A stretch of DNA of 15,359 nt. Source: RGIG8597 sp045133795 (GTDB lineage: Bacteria > Spirochaetota > GWE2-31-10). Each line of letters begins with the position of its first letter. The stretch's first letter is position 1. The stretch spans positions 1 to 15,359 of the forward strand of contig JBGUUT010000094.1 in NCBI GenBank assembly GCA_045133795.1, in the 5' to 3' direction. A program made the position numbers and the translations under genes. This document shows, one piece after another, positions 1-6,865 of this stretch. A model generated the notes under the pieces. It saw only the letters and a program-made list of their open reading frames with translations. It did no database searches and was not told where the DNA came from.

Positions 1-11
1 TGTGCAGAATT

Positions 12-36
12 GGTTACAGCCTGTAACCTTTACAGG
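12..36. repeat. Nested short palindromes near the window start
   Basis: GGTTACAG (12-19) and CTGTAACC (21-28) form a perfect 8-bp inverted repeat around one base. CCTGTAA (20-26) and TTACAGG (30-36) form a second, overlapping 7-bp inverted repeat with a 3-base loop. A further half-site, CCGTAACC, lies at 44-51. The two hairpins are mutually exclusive because they share bases 20-26. The set could be operator half-sites, or the end of a hairpin-rich dispersed element like the one at 9500-9935, with which it shares a 12-mer in inverted orientation. The function is not known. Confidence 0.5.
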
Positions 37-50
37 ATACGGACCGTAAC

Positions 51-70
51 CAAATCTCACCAAATCTCAC
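51..70. repeat. 10-bp perfect tandem repeat (two copies)
   Basis: CAAATCTCAC occurs at 51-60 and again immediately at 61-70, followed by a partial third copy (CAAA). It lies between the nested palindromes and the flavoprotein promoter region. Two copies with no spacer are not a CRISPR. It could be a binding-site duplication or simple slippage. Confidence 0.6.
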
Positions 71-153
71 CAAAAATGTGTAAAGAATTAATTAAGAATC
101 TGTACGTTTTTAATTATTATTTAATACAACTATTTCGAACTGAAAAGTTGTAG

Positions 154-165
154 TTTGTATACAAA
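154..165. promoter_or_regulatory. Perfect 12-bp palindrome, candidate operator
   Basis: TTTGTATACAAA reads identically on both strands. It lies 65 bases upstream of the chosen flavoprotein start at 231, in an AT-rich stretch where a promoter is expected. A -10-like TATAAA sits at 188-193, but no convincing -35 element is placed for it. A dimeric repressor or redox regulator site is a plausible reading but rests only on position and symmetry. Confidence 0.35.
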
Positions 166-230
166 AAAATGTTTTTTAATTATTTTCTATAAAATCGAGT
201 GTTGATAGAATGAAAAAAATGGAGGAAGAA

Positions 231-773
231 ATGAAAATTGTAGCTGTATTAGGGAGTCCCAGAGAACAAAGTGCTTCATCGACGATTGTGAAGCAAATCT
301 TAGAAGGGGCTGAAACAAACGGACATACTTATACTGTTTATGAGGCAAGTAAGATAAATATAAATGGTTGCCAAGCATGTGGAGTTTGTAGAAACAATGC
401 TGTTGATTGTATTCAAAATGATGATTTGAAATCTTATTGGAGTGATTTACATGAAGCAGATGTATTAATTGTTTCATCTCCTAATTATCATGCTAATGTT
501 TGCGGTCCTATGGTAAGTTTTTTAAATCGTCACTATTGCTTACGTACAGCGGATAAAACATTGCGTTTAAAGCCGGGAAAAAGAATAATCGGTGTTTTTT
601 CTCAAGGAAATACAGATGTTTATGGTTATGAAAGTACTTATAAATGGTTTTTATCACGGTTTACTGCGTATAATATGGAGTTGGCAGATATGATAATTCA
701 TACAGAAGAAATGGCAGTGACAGAAAATTCGGATATTATGAAAAGAGCTTATGAATTAGGGAAAAAACTGTAA
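231..773 (+). CDS. Flavodoxin-fold NAD(P)H-dependent oxidoreductase with a four-cysteine cluster motif (Isf-like)
   Basis: This 180-residue protein has the flavodoxin-like FMN-binding fold. A beta-strand plus phosphate loop opens the protein (MKIVAVLGSPREQSAS, residues 1-16), SPNYHANVCGPM lies at 83-94, and a flavin-side SQGNTDVYGY segment lies at 124-133. Cysteines 47, 50, 53 and 60 are spaced C-x2-C-x2-C-x6-C. In iron-sulfur flavoproteins (Isf family) this compact pattern binds a 4Fe-4S cluster next to FMN, so a cytoplasmic electron-transfer or reductase role is likely, with unknown substrate. An upstream in-frame ATG at 210 exists, but the strong GGAGG at 221-225 sits five bases before ATG 231, so I start there. 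The gene is alone, with its own terminator at 789-841. Cluster binding is inferred from the motif. A plain NADPH-dependent FMN reductase is the alternative. Confidence 0.85.
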   Translation: MKIVAVLGSPREQSASSTIVKQILEGAETNGHTYTVYEASKININGCQACGVCRNNAVDCIQNDDLKSYWSDLHEADVLIVSSPNYHANVCGPMVSFLNRHYCLRTADKTLRLKPGKRIIGVFSQGNTDVYGYESTYKWFLSRFTAYNMELADMIIHTEEMAVTENSDIMKRAYELGKKL

Positions 774-788
774 AACTTGCAGGAAACG

Positions 789-841
789 AAAAGTCGCATA
801 TAGATAGAAGTATTTTAATTTTATTTGTATGCGATTTTTTT
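789..841 (+). terminator. Rho-independent terminator after the flavoprotein gene
   Basis: Bases 794-809 pair with 819-834 over 16 bp, including three G-U wobbles, starting TCGCATA/TATGCGA and closing a 9-base loop. Seven T residues follow directly (835-841). A-rich bases 789-792 can pair with part of the T run. It ends the single-gene unit and separates it from the kinase gene. Confidence 0.85.
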
Positions 842-931
842 ATTTTAAACTTTATATAGATTTGTTGTTTTACTTAACAGTCTCTTTTTTATTCAAAAAA
901 AAGTCTTTTGATGTGCCGTAGAATACTGGAA

Positions 932-969
932 AAGAGTTGTTTTTTTTGTTACCATGCAAAAAAACTCTT
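932..969 (+). promoter_or_regulatory. Hairpin just upstream of the kinase start
   Basis: AAGAGTT (932-938) pairs with AACTCTT (963-969). After one G-A mismatch, four further T-A pairs follow (940-943 with 958-961). No T run follows the 3' arm, so it is not a terminator. It ends 14 bases before the kinase ATG and could affect ribosome access or mRNA stability. A TAGAAT (919-924) upstream resembles a -10 element but has no matching -35. Confidence 0.35.
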
Positions 970-983
970 ACGGATAATTAGGA

Positions 984-3056
984 ATGTCTGACAGAACAGT
1001 TAAAATAGAGCAACAAAAGTCTCCGTTACAAAAGAATACTACGGCAAAAAAGACGACAACATCAAAAACTGTCGCTAAAACTACTCAAACTGCCGGTAAA
1101 ACAGCAACTAAGCGTACTGTTAAAACACCGATGATTAAAGATTATAAAATTACCGGAATAATCGGTGAAGGTGGGATGGGAAAAGTTTACAAGGGAATTC
1201 ATCCTACTTTAAAACAAGAAATTATTCTTAAAGAATTAAAAATTCGTGACAAAGAAACAAGAGAGCGTTTTTTGCGTGAAGCTAAAGTAATGTTGAATTT
1301 TCGTCATGAAAATATTGTTCAGGTTTACGATCATTTTAAAGGCGGAACATCAACTTACATTGCAATGGAATATGTAAAAGGTGTTTCATTGAGTCAGCTT
1401 ATAAAATTGAATAAGAGGCTTCCTGCTGCCATGGCTTTATTTATTTTTTATCAAGCTGCGTTAGGATTACATCATGCTCATGTAAAAAAAGTGGTTCATC
1501 GTGATGTTAAACCGCAAAATATATTGATTTCGGAAAACGGCGATGTAAAAATCATTGATTTCGGAATAGCAACACAAAAAGGTAATAATGCAGAAAAAAG
1601 TTTGACATCTACCGGTTCCGTAATAGGTACGCCGGCATATATGTCGCCTGAGCAATTCAGTACGACAAAAGAAATTACTTATCAGTCTGATATTTATTCT
1701 CTCGGTGTGGTTCTTTATGAAATGTTGACTGGTTGCGTGCCTTTCAAAAATGAATTTTCAAGTGAAGTTTTGGGGGCAATCGCACACGGACGTTTTGTTC
1801 CGGCGGGAAGGTTGGTTAAGAATTTACCTGATATTTGTAAGAAAATTCTTTCAAAGACTTTTAATCCCGATGTTCGCAAACGATATAAAAGTTTTGTACC
1901 GGTAATAAATTTATTAAAAAAATATTTCCGTAAATACAATGTTTATGAATTAAAAGCTTCAGTTAAATGTCTTTTGAAACAGGAAAAAGATTTATCTAAA
2001 TTCCCTTATTATTCTAAAGCCTCTGAATTGAAAGCAAAAAGCAAGCATAATTTCAGAGTTGCAACTTTTTTTGTTATTTTGGGAGTTTGTACTGCGGTCT
2101 TTTTTAAAACCAATCGTCATTATGAGTGGATTTTAAGGAATCAATACGGAAAAATAAACTTGTCTTTTAATTGTCCTAAGAGAATGGACCCTGAAACCAT
2201 TTATTATAGAATTGATAATCAACCGTCGCGAAAAGCATTTTTTAAAAACGGTGAAATGGTTTTTAGAAAATCTATGTACTTAAAAGAGGGAACACACAGA
2301 ATAAAGATTTCGTCCGGTTCGTATGATACGATAAAGACGATAGATTTGTTGCCTGTAAGTATGCAAAAGACAGATATTGAATCACGTAACGGAAAAAATG
2401 TTTCTGTGAGTATTCCCGGATTGGATAATAAAGATGTGATGGTTTACTTTAGATTTTGGGATGAATTTGCCGGTTCTGAGTATCCGGTATTTCAATTTGA
2501 AAATTATCGTACCGTAAATAATAAGCTGTTGCAGGAAGAAGATTCATTATATATATGGGACAGAAACGCTAATGTTCCGTTAAAAGATTATATAAAAGGA
2601 AGATTAAGTCCGCCTGTAAGTTATCCGTTTTATTCAGATAAAGAGTATGCTTTTATTGTAAAAGGTTTTGAGCGTAACGGGATTCAGTATTTAGATAAGC
2701 GTTTTAAATTGAAATTTGGCGTAGATGACAGAACCGTAATTACTCATATTCCGTTGACACCTCGACCGGCTTCGGTGAAGGTTGTTTCAAATGTCAGCAA
2801 TATTCAAATGAAGATTGACGGGAAAACTTCCGGTTATTTATTTACGGAATATAAAGATACGCGAAAGTATTTAGTTAAACCGTATAATTCGGTCAGACCG
2901 AATATAAAAGGCGATGTTAAAACATTTGTTTTTGATTTACCGCCGGGAAAATGTTCTATGCAATTCGGTAACGGTCGTGTGATTGAAGGAAGTTTAAAAA
3001 GCGGTCAAGAAATTACTATAAAAGTTCAAAAAGAGAAGGGAAAATTTGTATATTGA
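984..3056 (+). CDS. Membrane-anchored Hanks-type Ser/Thr protein kinase with PEGA-like extracytoplasmic region
   Basis: The 690-residue product starts with a Lys/Thr-rich, probably disordered tail (about 15-48), then a complete eukaryotic-like kinase domain (about 53-312). The motifs are glycine loop GEGGMGKVYK (61-70), ATP-anchoring Lys83, helix-C Glu99, catalytic HRDVKPQN (172-179, Asp174), DFG (192-194) and APE-like SPE (221-223). All catalytic residues are present, so it should be active. One membrane segment (about 358-375) follows. The remaining 310 residues are beta-rich and extracytoplasmic, and 389-455 and 595-682 resemble PEGA-type repeats (INLSFNCP..., VKVVSNVSNIQMKIDGK). It therefore looks like a receptor kinase sensing an envelope signal. 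The start has only a weak SD (GGA 972-974, AGGA 980-983). The last 11 bases overlap the MutS2 gene. The PEGA assignment is by eye and weaker than the kinase call. Confidence 0.93.
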   Translation: MSDRTVKIEQQKSPLQKNTTAKKTTTSKTVAKTTQTAGKTATKRTVKTPMIKDYKITGIIGEGGMGKVYKGIHPTLKQEIILKELKIRDKETRERFLREAKVMLNFRHENIVQVYDHFKGGTSTYIAMEYVKGVSLSQLIKLNKRLPAAMALFIFYQAALGLHHAHVKKVVHRDVKPQNILISENGDVKIIDFGIATQKGNNAEKSLTSTGSVIGTPAYMSPEQFSTTKEITYQSDIYSLGVVLYEMLTGCVPFKNEFSSEVLGAIAHGRFVPAGRLVKNLPDICKKILSKTFNPDVRKRYKSFVPVINLLKKYFRKYNVYELKASVKCLLKQEKDLSKFPYYSKASELKAKSKHNFRVATFFVILGVCTAVFFKTNRHYEWILRNQYGKINLSFNCPKRMDPETIYYRIDNQPSRKAFFKNGEMVFRKSMYLKEGTHRIKISSGSYDTIKTIDLLPVSMQKTDIESRNGKNVSVSIPGLDNKDVMVYFRFWDEFAGSEYPVFQFENYRTVNNKLLQEEDSLYIWDRNANVPLKDYIKGRLSPPVSYPFYSDKEYAFIVKGFERNGIQYLDKRFKLKFGVDDRTVITHIPLTPRPASVKVVSNVSNIQMKIDGKTSGYLFTEYKDTRKYLVKPYNSVRPNIKGDVKTFVFDLPPGKCSMQFGNGRVIEGSLKSGQEITIKVQKEKGKFVY

Positions 3057-5379
3057 TAAAAATAAAGCTGATTTTAATATAATTTGTGAGAAAGTTGCAC
3101 AGTTTGCAAAATCCGGTAAAGCAAGAAAAATACTTTTACTTACAACACCGATAAACGATTATAAAAAAGTTCTTCATAACTTGGATATTATAAAGGAAAT
3201 AATGCGTTTTTATGAAGACGGCGGAAATCTTGATTTTCATGAATTTGAGTCATTTGAAGATTTTTTACCGGAATTAGAAAAGAAAATAACTCTTAATGCA
3301 TTAGAGCTTCGTTGTTTGGCGGAAGCAGTAGTTTTATATTCTTATTTAAAAGATTCATTTTCTCATTCTTTTCTGAAGTCTTTGTTTTCTGTAGATTTAA
3401 CTTTTTTACCGATGTGTCGTAAGATTGTGCGTTTTATAAGGAACGACGGTTATGTAGAAAGCAGTGCATCGGCGGAGTTGCAACGAATCCGAGAACGTAT
3501 TAAATATTGTCAAAATCAATCTCATTCGGAAGTTGCTGCATTTTCTCGTGAGATAAAAGCAAAAAATTATTCTAATGAAGATTTAATTTCTGTTCGTGAC
3601 GGTTTTGAGTGTGTTGCGGTAAAAAGTAATTACAGAAATATGGTAGACGGCGTAGTTTTAGATTCATCTAATTCCGGTCAAACCGCATTTGTGATACCGT
3701 CATCTGTACTGAAATTAAACTCGGAAATTAATGTTTTGACTGCGGAAGAAAATGGTGAAATCCGCAGAATTTTACGTGAATATTCTGAGTTTTTCTCATC
3801 ATATACTGACGTACTAAAAACTATCTGTATTGAATTATTACAATTCGATGTTTTTCATGCAAAGGCGAAATTCGGGATTTCTTATAATGCAGTTGTTCCC
3901 GGATTGAATAACAGTAAAATGATTCGCATTATAAACGGTCGACATCCTATGATAAAAAATGCCGTTCCGTTGAATATTGAGTTTAATCGGAATCTTTCTG
4001 TTATTGTAATTACCGGTCCGAATGCCGGAGGAAAAACCGTTGCCATAAAAACTGTAGCATTATTTCAAATGATGGTTCAGTCAGGAATGCCAGTTCCGGT
4101 AAGTGAAGATTCATCTTTTTGTATATGTAATAATATTTATCTTGATATCGGTGATGAACAATCTATTGAAGATTCTCTTTCTACATTTTCCGGACATTTA
4201 AAGCGTTTGAAAGAGATTACGGATAAAGTCGGCAGTGATGATTTGGTTGTGCTTGATGAATTGGGAAGCGGAACGTCTCCGGTTGAAGGTGAAGCTTTGG
4301 CATTAAGTATTCTCGAATTTCTTTTGGAAAAAAATTGTCTTGCTATTATTACAACGCATTATCAGCGAATAAAGCAATTTGCTGGTGTAACACCGAGAAT
4401 TCAAACTGCAGCAATGGAATATGATGAAGAAAACTTTTTGCCTCTTTATCGTTTGCGTGTCGGAGCCAGAGGCAGCAGTCATGCATTTGATATTGCTAAG
4501 CGAATGGGGCTTCATGACAATCTTATTAATAGGGCATTGGAACTTGTTGATAATGATTATCTTAATATGGAAGAAAATATTCGACGAATAGAGCAGGAAC
4601 AGCAGCACTTGAATGAAGAGCGAGAACTTTTGGAACGAGAACGTGAAGAGTGTAAAAAGGAGGCTGAGCGTTTAGAAAAAGAGATTGCCGGTTATAAGGA
4701 AAATAACAAAGAAATAAATAAAATTTTAAGAGATAAAAAACGTGATTTTTTAGCAGCGGCAAGGAAAGAATTTGAGCGTTTAGTTAAAGATGTTAAAGAA
4801 AGCGGTGCATCGAAAGAAAGCATAAAACACGGAAAAGATTTTTTTAATACGTTTGAAAATAGAAATCTTCTCGGTGATGAGATGAAGTTTTTAAATCAAG
4901 ATAAAGAAATTGATAAAAATGAAAGTAAAAACAGTAATGAAGATTTTAAACAGGGTGATACAGTAATAGATTTAAAAACAAACATAAAAGGGACTGTGGT
5001 AAATGTCAAGAATCGTGAGATTCAGGTTCAGTTCGGGGCTGTAAAACTTGTATGTAAACCGGAAAATCTTCAGAAAATAAAACAAAATCAAAGTAAAACT
5101 GTTTATTCAGGAAATGTTTTTATTAATGAATGTAAAAAGCGTGATTTTGATATTCGCGGAATGCGAGCGGAAGAAGTAACAAATCAATTGGAACGATATA
5201 TTGACGGAGCATTAACGGCGAATATTAGCGAATTGAGAATTTTACATGGAACGGGTGCCGGAGTATTAAGAAAAATGGTTCATGATTTCTTGAAAAATTG
5301 TCCGTACGTGAAAAAATTTGAGTTTGAAAAATGCGGAGATTATCAAACAAATTACGGTGTTACGATTGTTAATTTATGA
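3046..5379 (+). CDS. mutS2: Endonuclease MutS2 (MutS2 ATPase with Smr domain)
   Basis: The 777-residue protein matches MutS2 in order and length. It has an N-terminal core and lever region (1-310), then the ABC ATPase with Walker A GPNAGGKT (324-331), signature STFSGH (379-384), Walker B VVLDELGSGT (401-410, Asp404/Glu405) and switch His438. A charged coiled coil (about 508-580), a small KOW/SH3-like stretch (635-672) and a C-terminal Smr domain (about 698-777) with DIRG and HGTGAG (734-739) follow. Family members suppress recombination or, in Bacillus, split collided ribosomes; which applies here is not visible. The start is TTG at 3046, supported by GAAGGG at 3035-3040 with five-base spacing. 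The first in-frame ATG is over 50 codons in, inside conserved sequence. It overlaps the kinase stop by 11 bases, which implies translational coupling. Confidence 0.94.
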   Translation: MYIDKNKADFNIICEKVAQFAKSGKARKILLLTTPINDYKKVLHNLDIIKEIMRFYEDGGNLDFHEFESFEDFLPELEKKITLNALELRCLAEAVVLYSYLKDSFSHSFLKSLFSVDLTFLPMCRKIVRFIRNDGYVESSASAELQRIRERIKYCQNQSHSEVAAFSREIKAKNYSNEDLISVRDGFECVAVKSNYRNMVDGVVLDSSNSGQTAFVIPSSVLKLNSEINVLTAEENGEIRRILREYSEFFSSYTDVLKTICIELLQFDVFHAKAKFGISYNAVVPGLNNSKMIRIINGRHPMIKNAVPLNIEFNRNLSVIVITGPNAGGKTVAIKTVALFQMMVQSGMPVPVSEDSSFCICNNIYLDIGDEQSIEDSLSTFSGHLKRLKEITDKVGSDDLVVLDELGSGTSPVEGEALALSILEFLLEKNCLAIITTHYQRIKQFAGVTPRIQTAAMEYDEENFLPLYRLRVGARGSSHAFDIAKRMGLHDNLINRALELVDNDYLNMEENIRRIEQEQQHLNEERELLEREREECKKEAERLEKEIAGYKENNKEINKILRDKKRDFLAAARKEFERLVKDVKESGASKESIKHGKDFFNTFENRNLLGDEMKFLNQDKEIDKNESKNSNEDFKQGDTVIDLKTNIKGTVVNVKNREIQVQFGAVKLVCKPENLQKIKQNQSKTVYSGNVFINECKKRDFDIRGMRAEEVTNQLERYIDGALTANISELRILHGTGAGVLRKMVHDFLKNCPYVKKFEFEKCGDYQTNYGVTIVNL

Positions 5380-5443
5380 AAAAAGATGAATTGTGAATAA
5401 AAATATTAAAAAATAATAAATTTTATTTATTAATAAAAAGACT

Positions 5444-5472
5444 TTGACTTTTAAATCTTTATTCCATAGAAT
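5444..5472 (+). promoter_or_regulatory. Sigma70-type promoter of the ABC importer operon
   Basis: A -35 TTGACT (5444-5449) and a -10 TAGAAT (5467-5472) are separated by exactly 17 bases. Each differs from consensus at one position. Transcription would begin near 5479, giving a short leader of about 25 bases that contains the AGGAG ribosome site at 5493-5497, six bases before the ATG. The rest of the 5380-5503 gap is very AT-rich, with no convincing terminator for mutS2. Confidence 0.75.
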
Positions 5473-5503
5473 AAACACAATTTTTCATAAAGAGGAGTTT
5501 TGA

Positions 5504-6739
5504 ATGAAAAGATTTGCTTTATTTTTATTAGCAGCAATGTCTCTGCTTTGTGTTGGATGTAAAAAAGAAAATAACAAAAAAATAACTTTACATCTTTTCC
5601 ACTACAAGCAAGAAATTGTTAATGAAATGGAAGAAATGGCTAGTGCGTTTCACAATTTGTATCCTAATATTACAATTGAAACTGAAACAATTCCTAATGA
5701 TGCACAAACAGTATTGAAAACAAGATTATTTGGTGGAGAAGCTCCGGATATCATGATGCTTCAATCATATTCTACTATTGAAGAATATGCAAAAGAAGGA
5801 TTCTTGGCTGATCTTACTAATGAAGCATTTATGGGAAATATCGTAAATGCAGCAAAAAAATCTGTTACTTACAATGACAAAATTTATGCTTTACCTTTAG
5901 ATATGGCAGGAATCGGTGTTGTTTATAACAAAGATTTATTTGCTAAATTAGGTTTAAGTGTTCCGGAAACTTATTCTGAATTAAAAAATGTTTGTAAGGT
6001 TCTTTCTGATAACGGATATACACCTTTTGCATTGTCTATTCGTGAATCTTGGCCTTTGGGACATTTTATTTCAATGGCTCATACTGTTTCTATCGGTGAT
6101 AAACTTGATAGTTGGGTAAGTGCAATGAATAACGGAACCGGAACTTTTGCAAGTGAAGAAATGAGCAAAATGTTTGAAGTTTTTGATTTTTTCAAAGCTA
6201 ACGGTGGCGATAATGCAATGGAAATGGATTATAACTCTTCATTGAATAATTTTGCTTCTGGTAATTACGGAATGATGGTTCAAGGTCTTTGGGCTTATGG
6301 TGCTGCAATTAAATTAAATCCTACATTAAATGCAGGATTCTTCCCATTCCCATTTACAGATGACCCTGCACAAACAAACTTGTATGTAGATACAGATTCA
6401 ACTTTGGCTATTTCTGCAACTGCACCTAAAGAAAATCAAGAAGCTGCAAAATTATTTTTTGATTTCTTAACTTCAGAAGAAGGTGTTCAGTTAGTTGTTG
6501 AAAAATTCAAATTGTTACCTACAGTTAAAAATGCAGATGTTTCCGGAATGCAAGCTCCTTTCCAGGATTTGATGAAATATGTAGGTGCAGGAAAAACAAT
6601 TCCTTGGGCTTTCTGTATGTGGCCGTCAACAGTTTTTGAAAATTCAAAAAATGGTTTACAAGAATATTATAGTGAACAAAAAACAAAAGATGAGTTACTT
6701 CAATATCTTGATGATGAATGGAAGAAAACTTTAGAGTAA
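5504..6739 (+). CDS. ABC transporter substrate-binding lipoprotein, sugar-type (family 1)
   Basis: This 411-residue extracellular solute-binding protein has a lipoprotein signal (MKRF, hydrophobic 4-17) ending in LLCVGC, so Cys19 is the predicted lipidated residue. The -3 position is Cys rather than the usual Leu, a slightly atypical lipobox. The mature part follows the carbohydrate-binding family 1 pattern: a first strand with helix (KITLHLFHYKQEIVNEMEE), then GEAPDIMML, YALPLDMAGIGVVYNKDLF before the hinge, and GNYGMMVQGLWAYGAA in the second lobe. It captures ligand outside the membrane for the two permeases downstream. A sugar or oligosaccharide is likely from the family, but the exact ligand cannot be read. 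It has its own strong promoter and AGGAG site, and hairpins directly after it suggest more mRNA for it than for the permeases. Confidence 0.92.
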   Translation: MKRFALFLLAAMSLLCVGCKKENNKKITLHLFHYKQEIVNEMEEMASAFHNLYPNITIETETIPNDAQTVLKTRLFGGEAPDIMMLQSYSTIEEYAKEGFLADLTNEAFMGNIVNAAKKSVTYNDKIYALPLDMAGIGVVYNKDLFAKLGLSVPETYSELKNVCKVLSDNGYTPFALSIRESWPLGHFISMAHTVSIGDKLDSWVSAMNNGTGTFASEEMSKMFEVFDFFKANGGDNAMEMDYNSSLNNFASGNYGMMVQGLWAYGAAIKLNPTLNAGFFPFPFTDDPAQTNLYVDTDSTLAISATAPKENQEAAKLFFDFLTSEEGVQLVVEKFKLLPTVKNADVSGMQAPFQDLMKYVGAGKTIPWAFCMWPSTVFENSKNGLQEYYSEQKTKDELLQYLDDEWKKTLE

Positions 6740-6760
6740 AATAATTTGTTAAAGTAATTG

Positions 6761-6812
6761 AATGGGAAGAAGTTTAAAATGTAATTTGCATTTTAAATGC
6801 TTCCCATTTTTT
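6761..6812 (+). terminator. Strong hairpin terminator/attenuator between binding-protein and permease genes
   Basis: AATGGGAAG (6761-6769) pairs with CTTCCCATT (6800-6808). After a small 3/2-base internal loop, TTTAAAATG (6773-6781) pairs with CATTTTAAA (6789-6797) around a 7-base loop. Six T follow from 6807. It lies inside the operon, so it probably ends part of the transcription or protects the binding-protein mRNA 3' end, as known for other binding-protein operons. Confidence 0.8.
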
Positions 6813-6821
6813 AGTATATTT

Positions 6822-6851
6822 CAATCATTATTTTGAGGATGATTGTTTTTT
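6822..6851 (+). terminator. Second, weaker terminator-like hairpin before the first permease
   Basis: CAATCAT (6822-6828) and ATGATTG (6839-6845) form a perfect 7-bp stem around a 10-base loop. Six T (6846-6851) follow immediately. It starts 10 bases after the first hairpin and ends just before the permease ribosome site GGAGG (6854-6858). The AT-rich stem is weak, so it may act as a second brake or an mRNA-stability element rather than a full terminator. Confidence 0.5.
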
Positions 6852-6865
6852 ATGGAGGTTAATAA

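Noticed and set aside
51..70. Possible CRISPR or satellite from the tandem 10-mer
   Set aside because: There are only two adjacent copies, with no spacers and no cas genes.
210..230. Upstream ATG for the flavoprotein
   Set aside because: GGAGG lies between this ATG and ATG 231, and the fold begins exactly at MKIVAVLGS.
954..977. Seven-codon leader peptide (MQKNSYG) before the kinase
   Set aside because: It has no ribosome site, lies in the hairpin's 3' arm and has no regulatory codon run or terminator after it.
5389..5482. Long-range AATTGTG/CACAATT pairing across the gap before the binding-protein gene
   Set aside because: Only seven pairs across an 80-base loop that spans the promoter; chance is the simplest explanation in AT-rich DNA.
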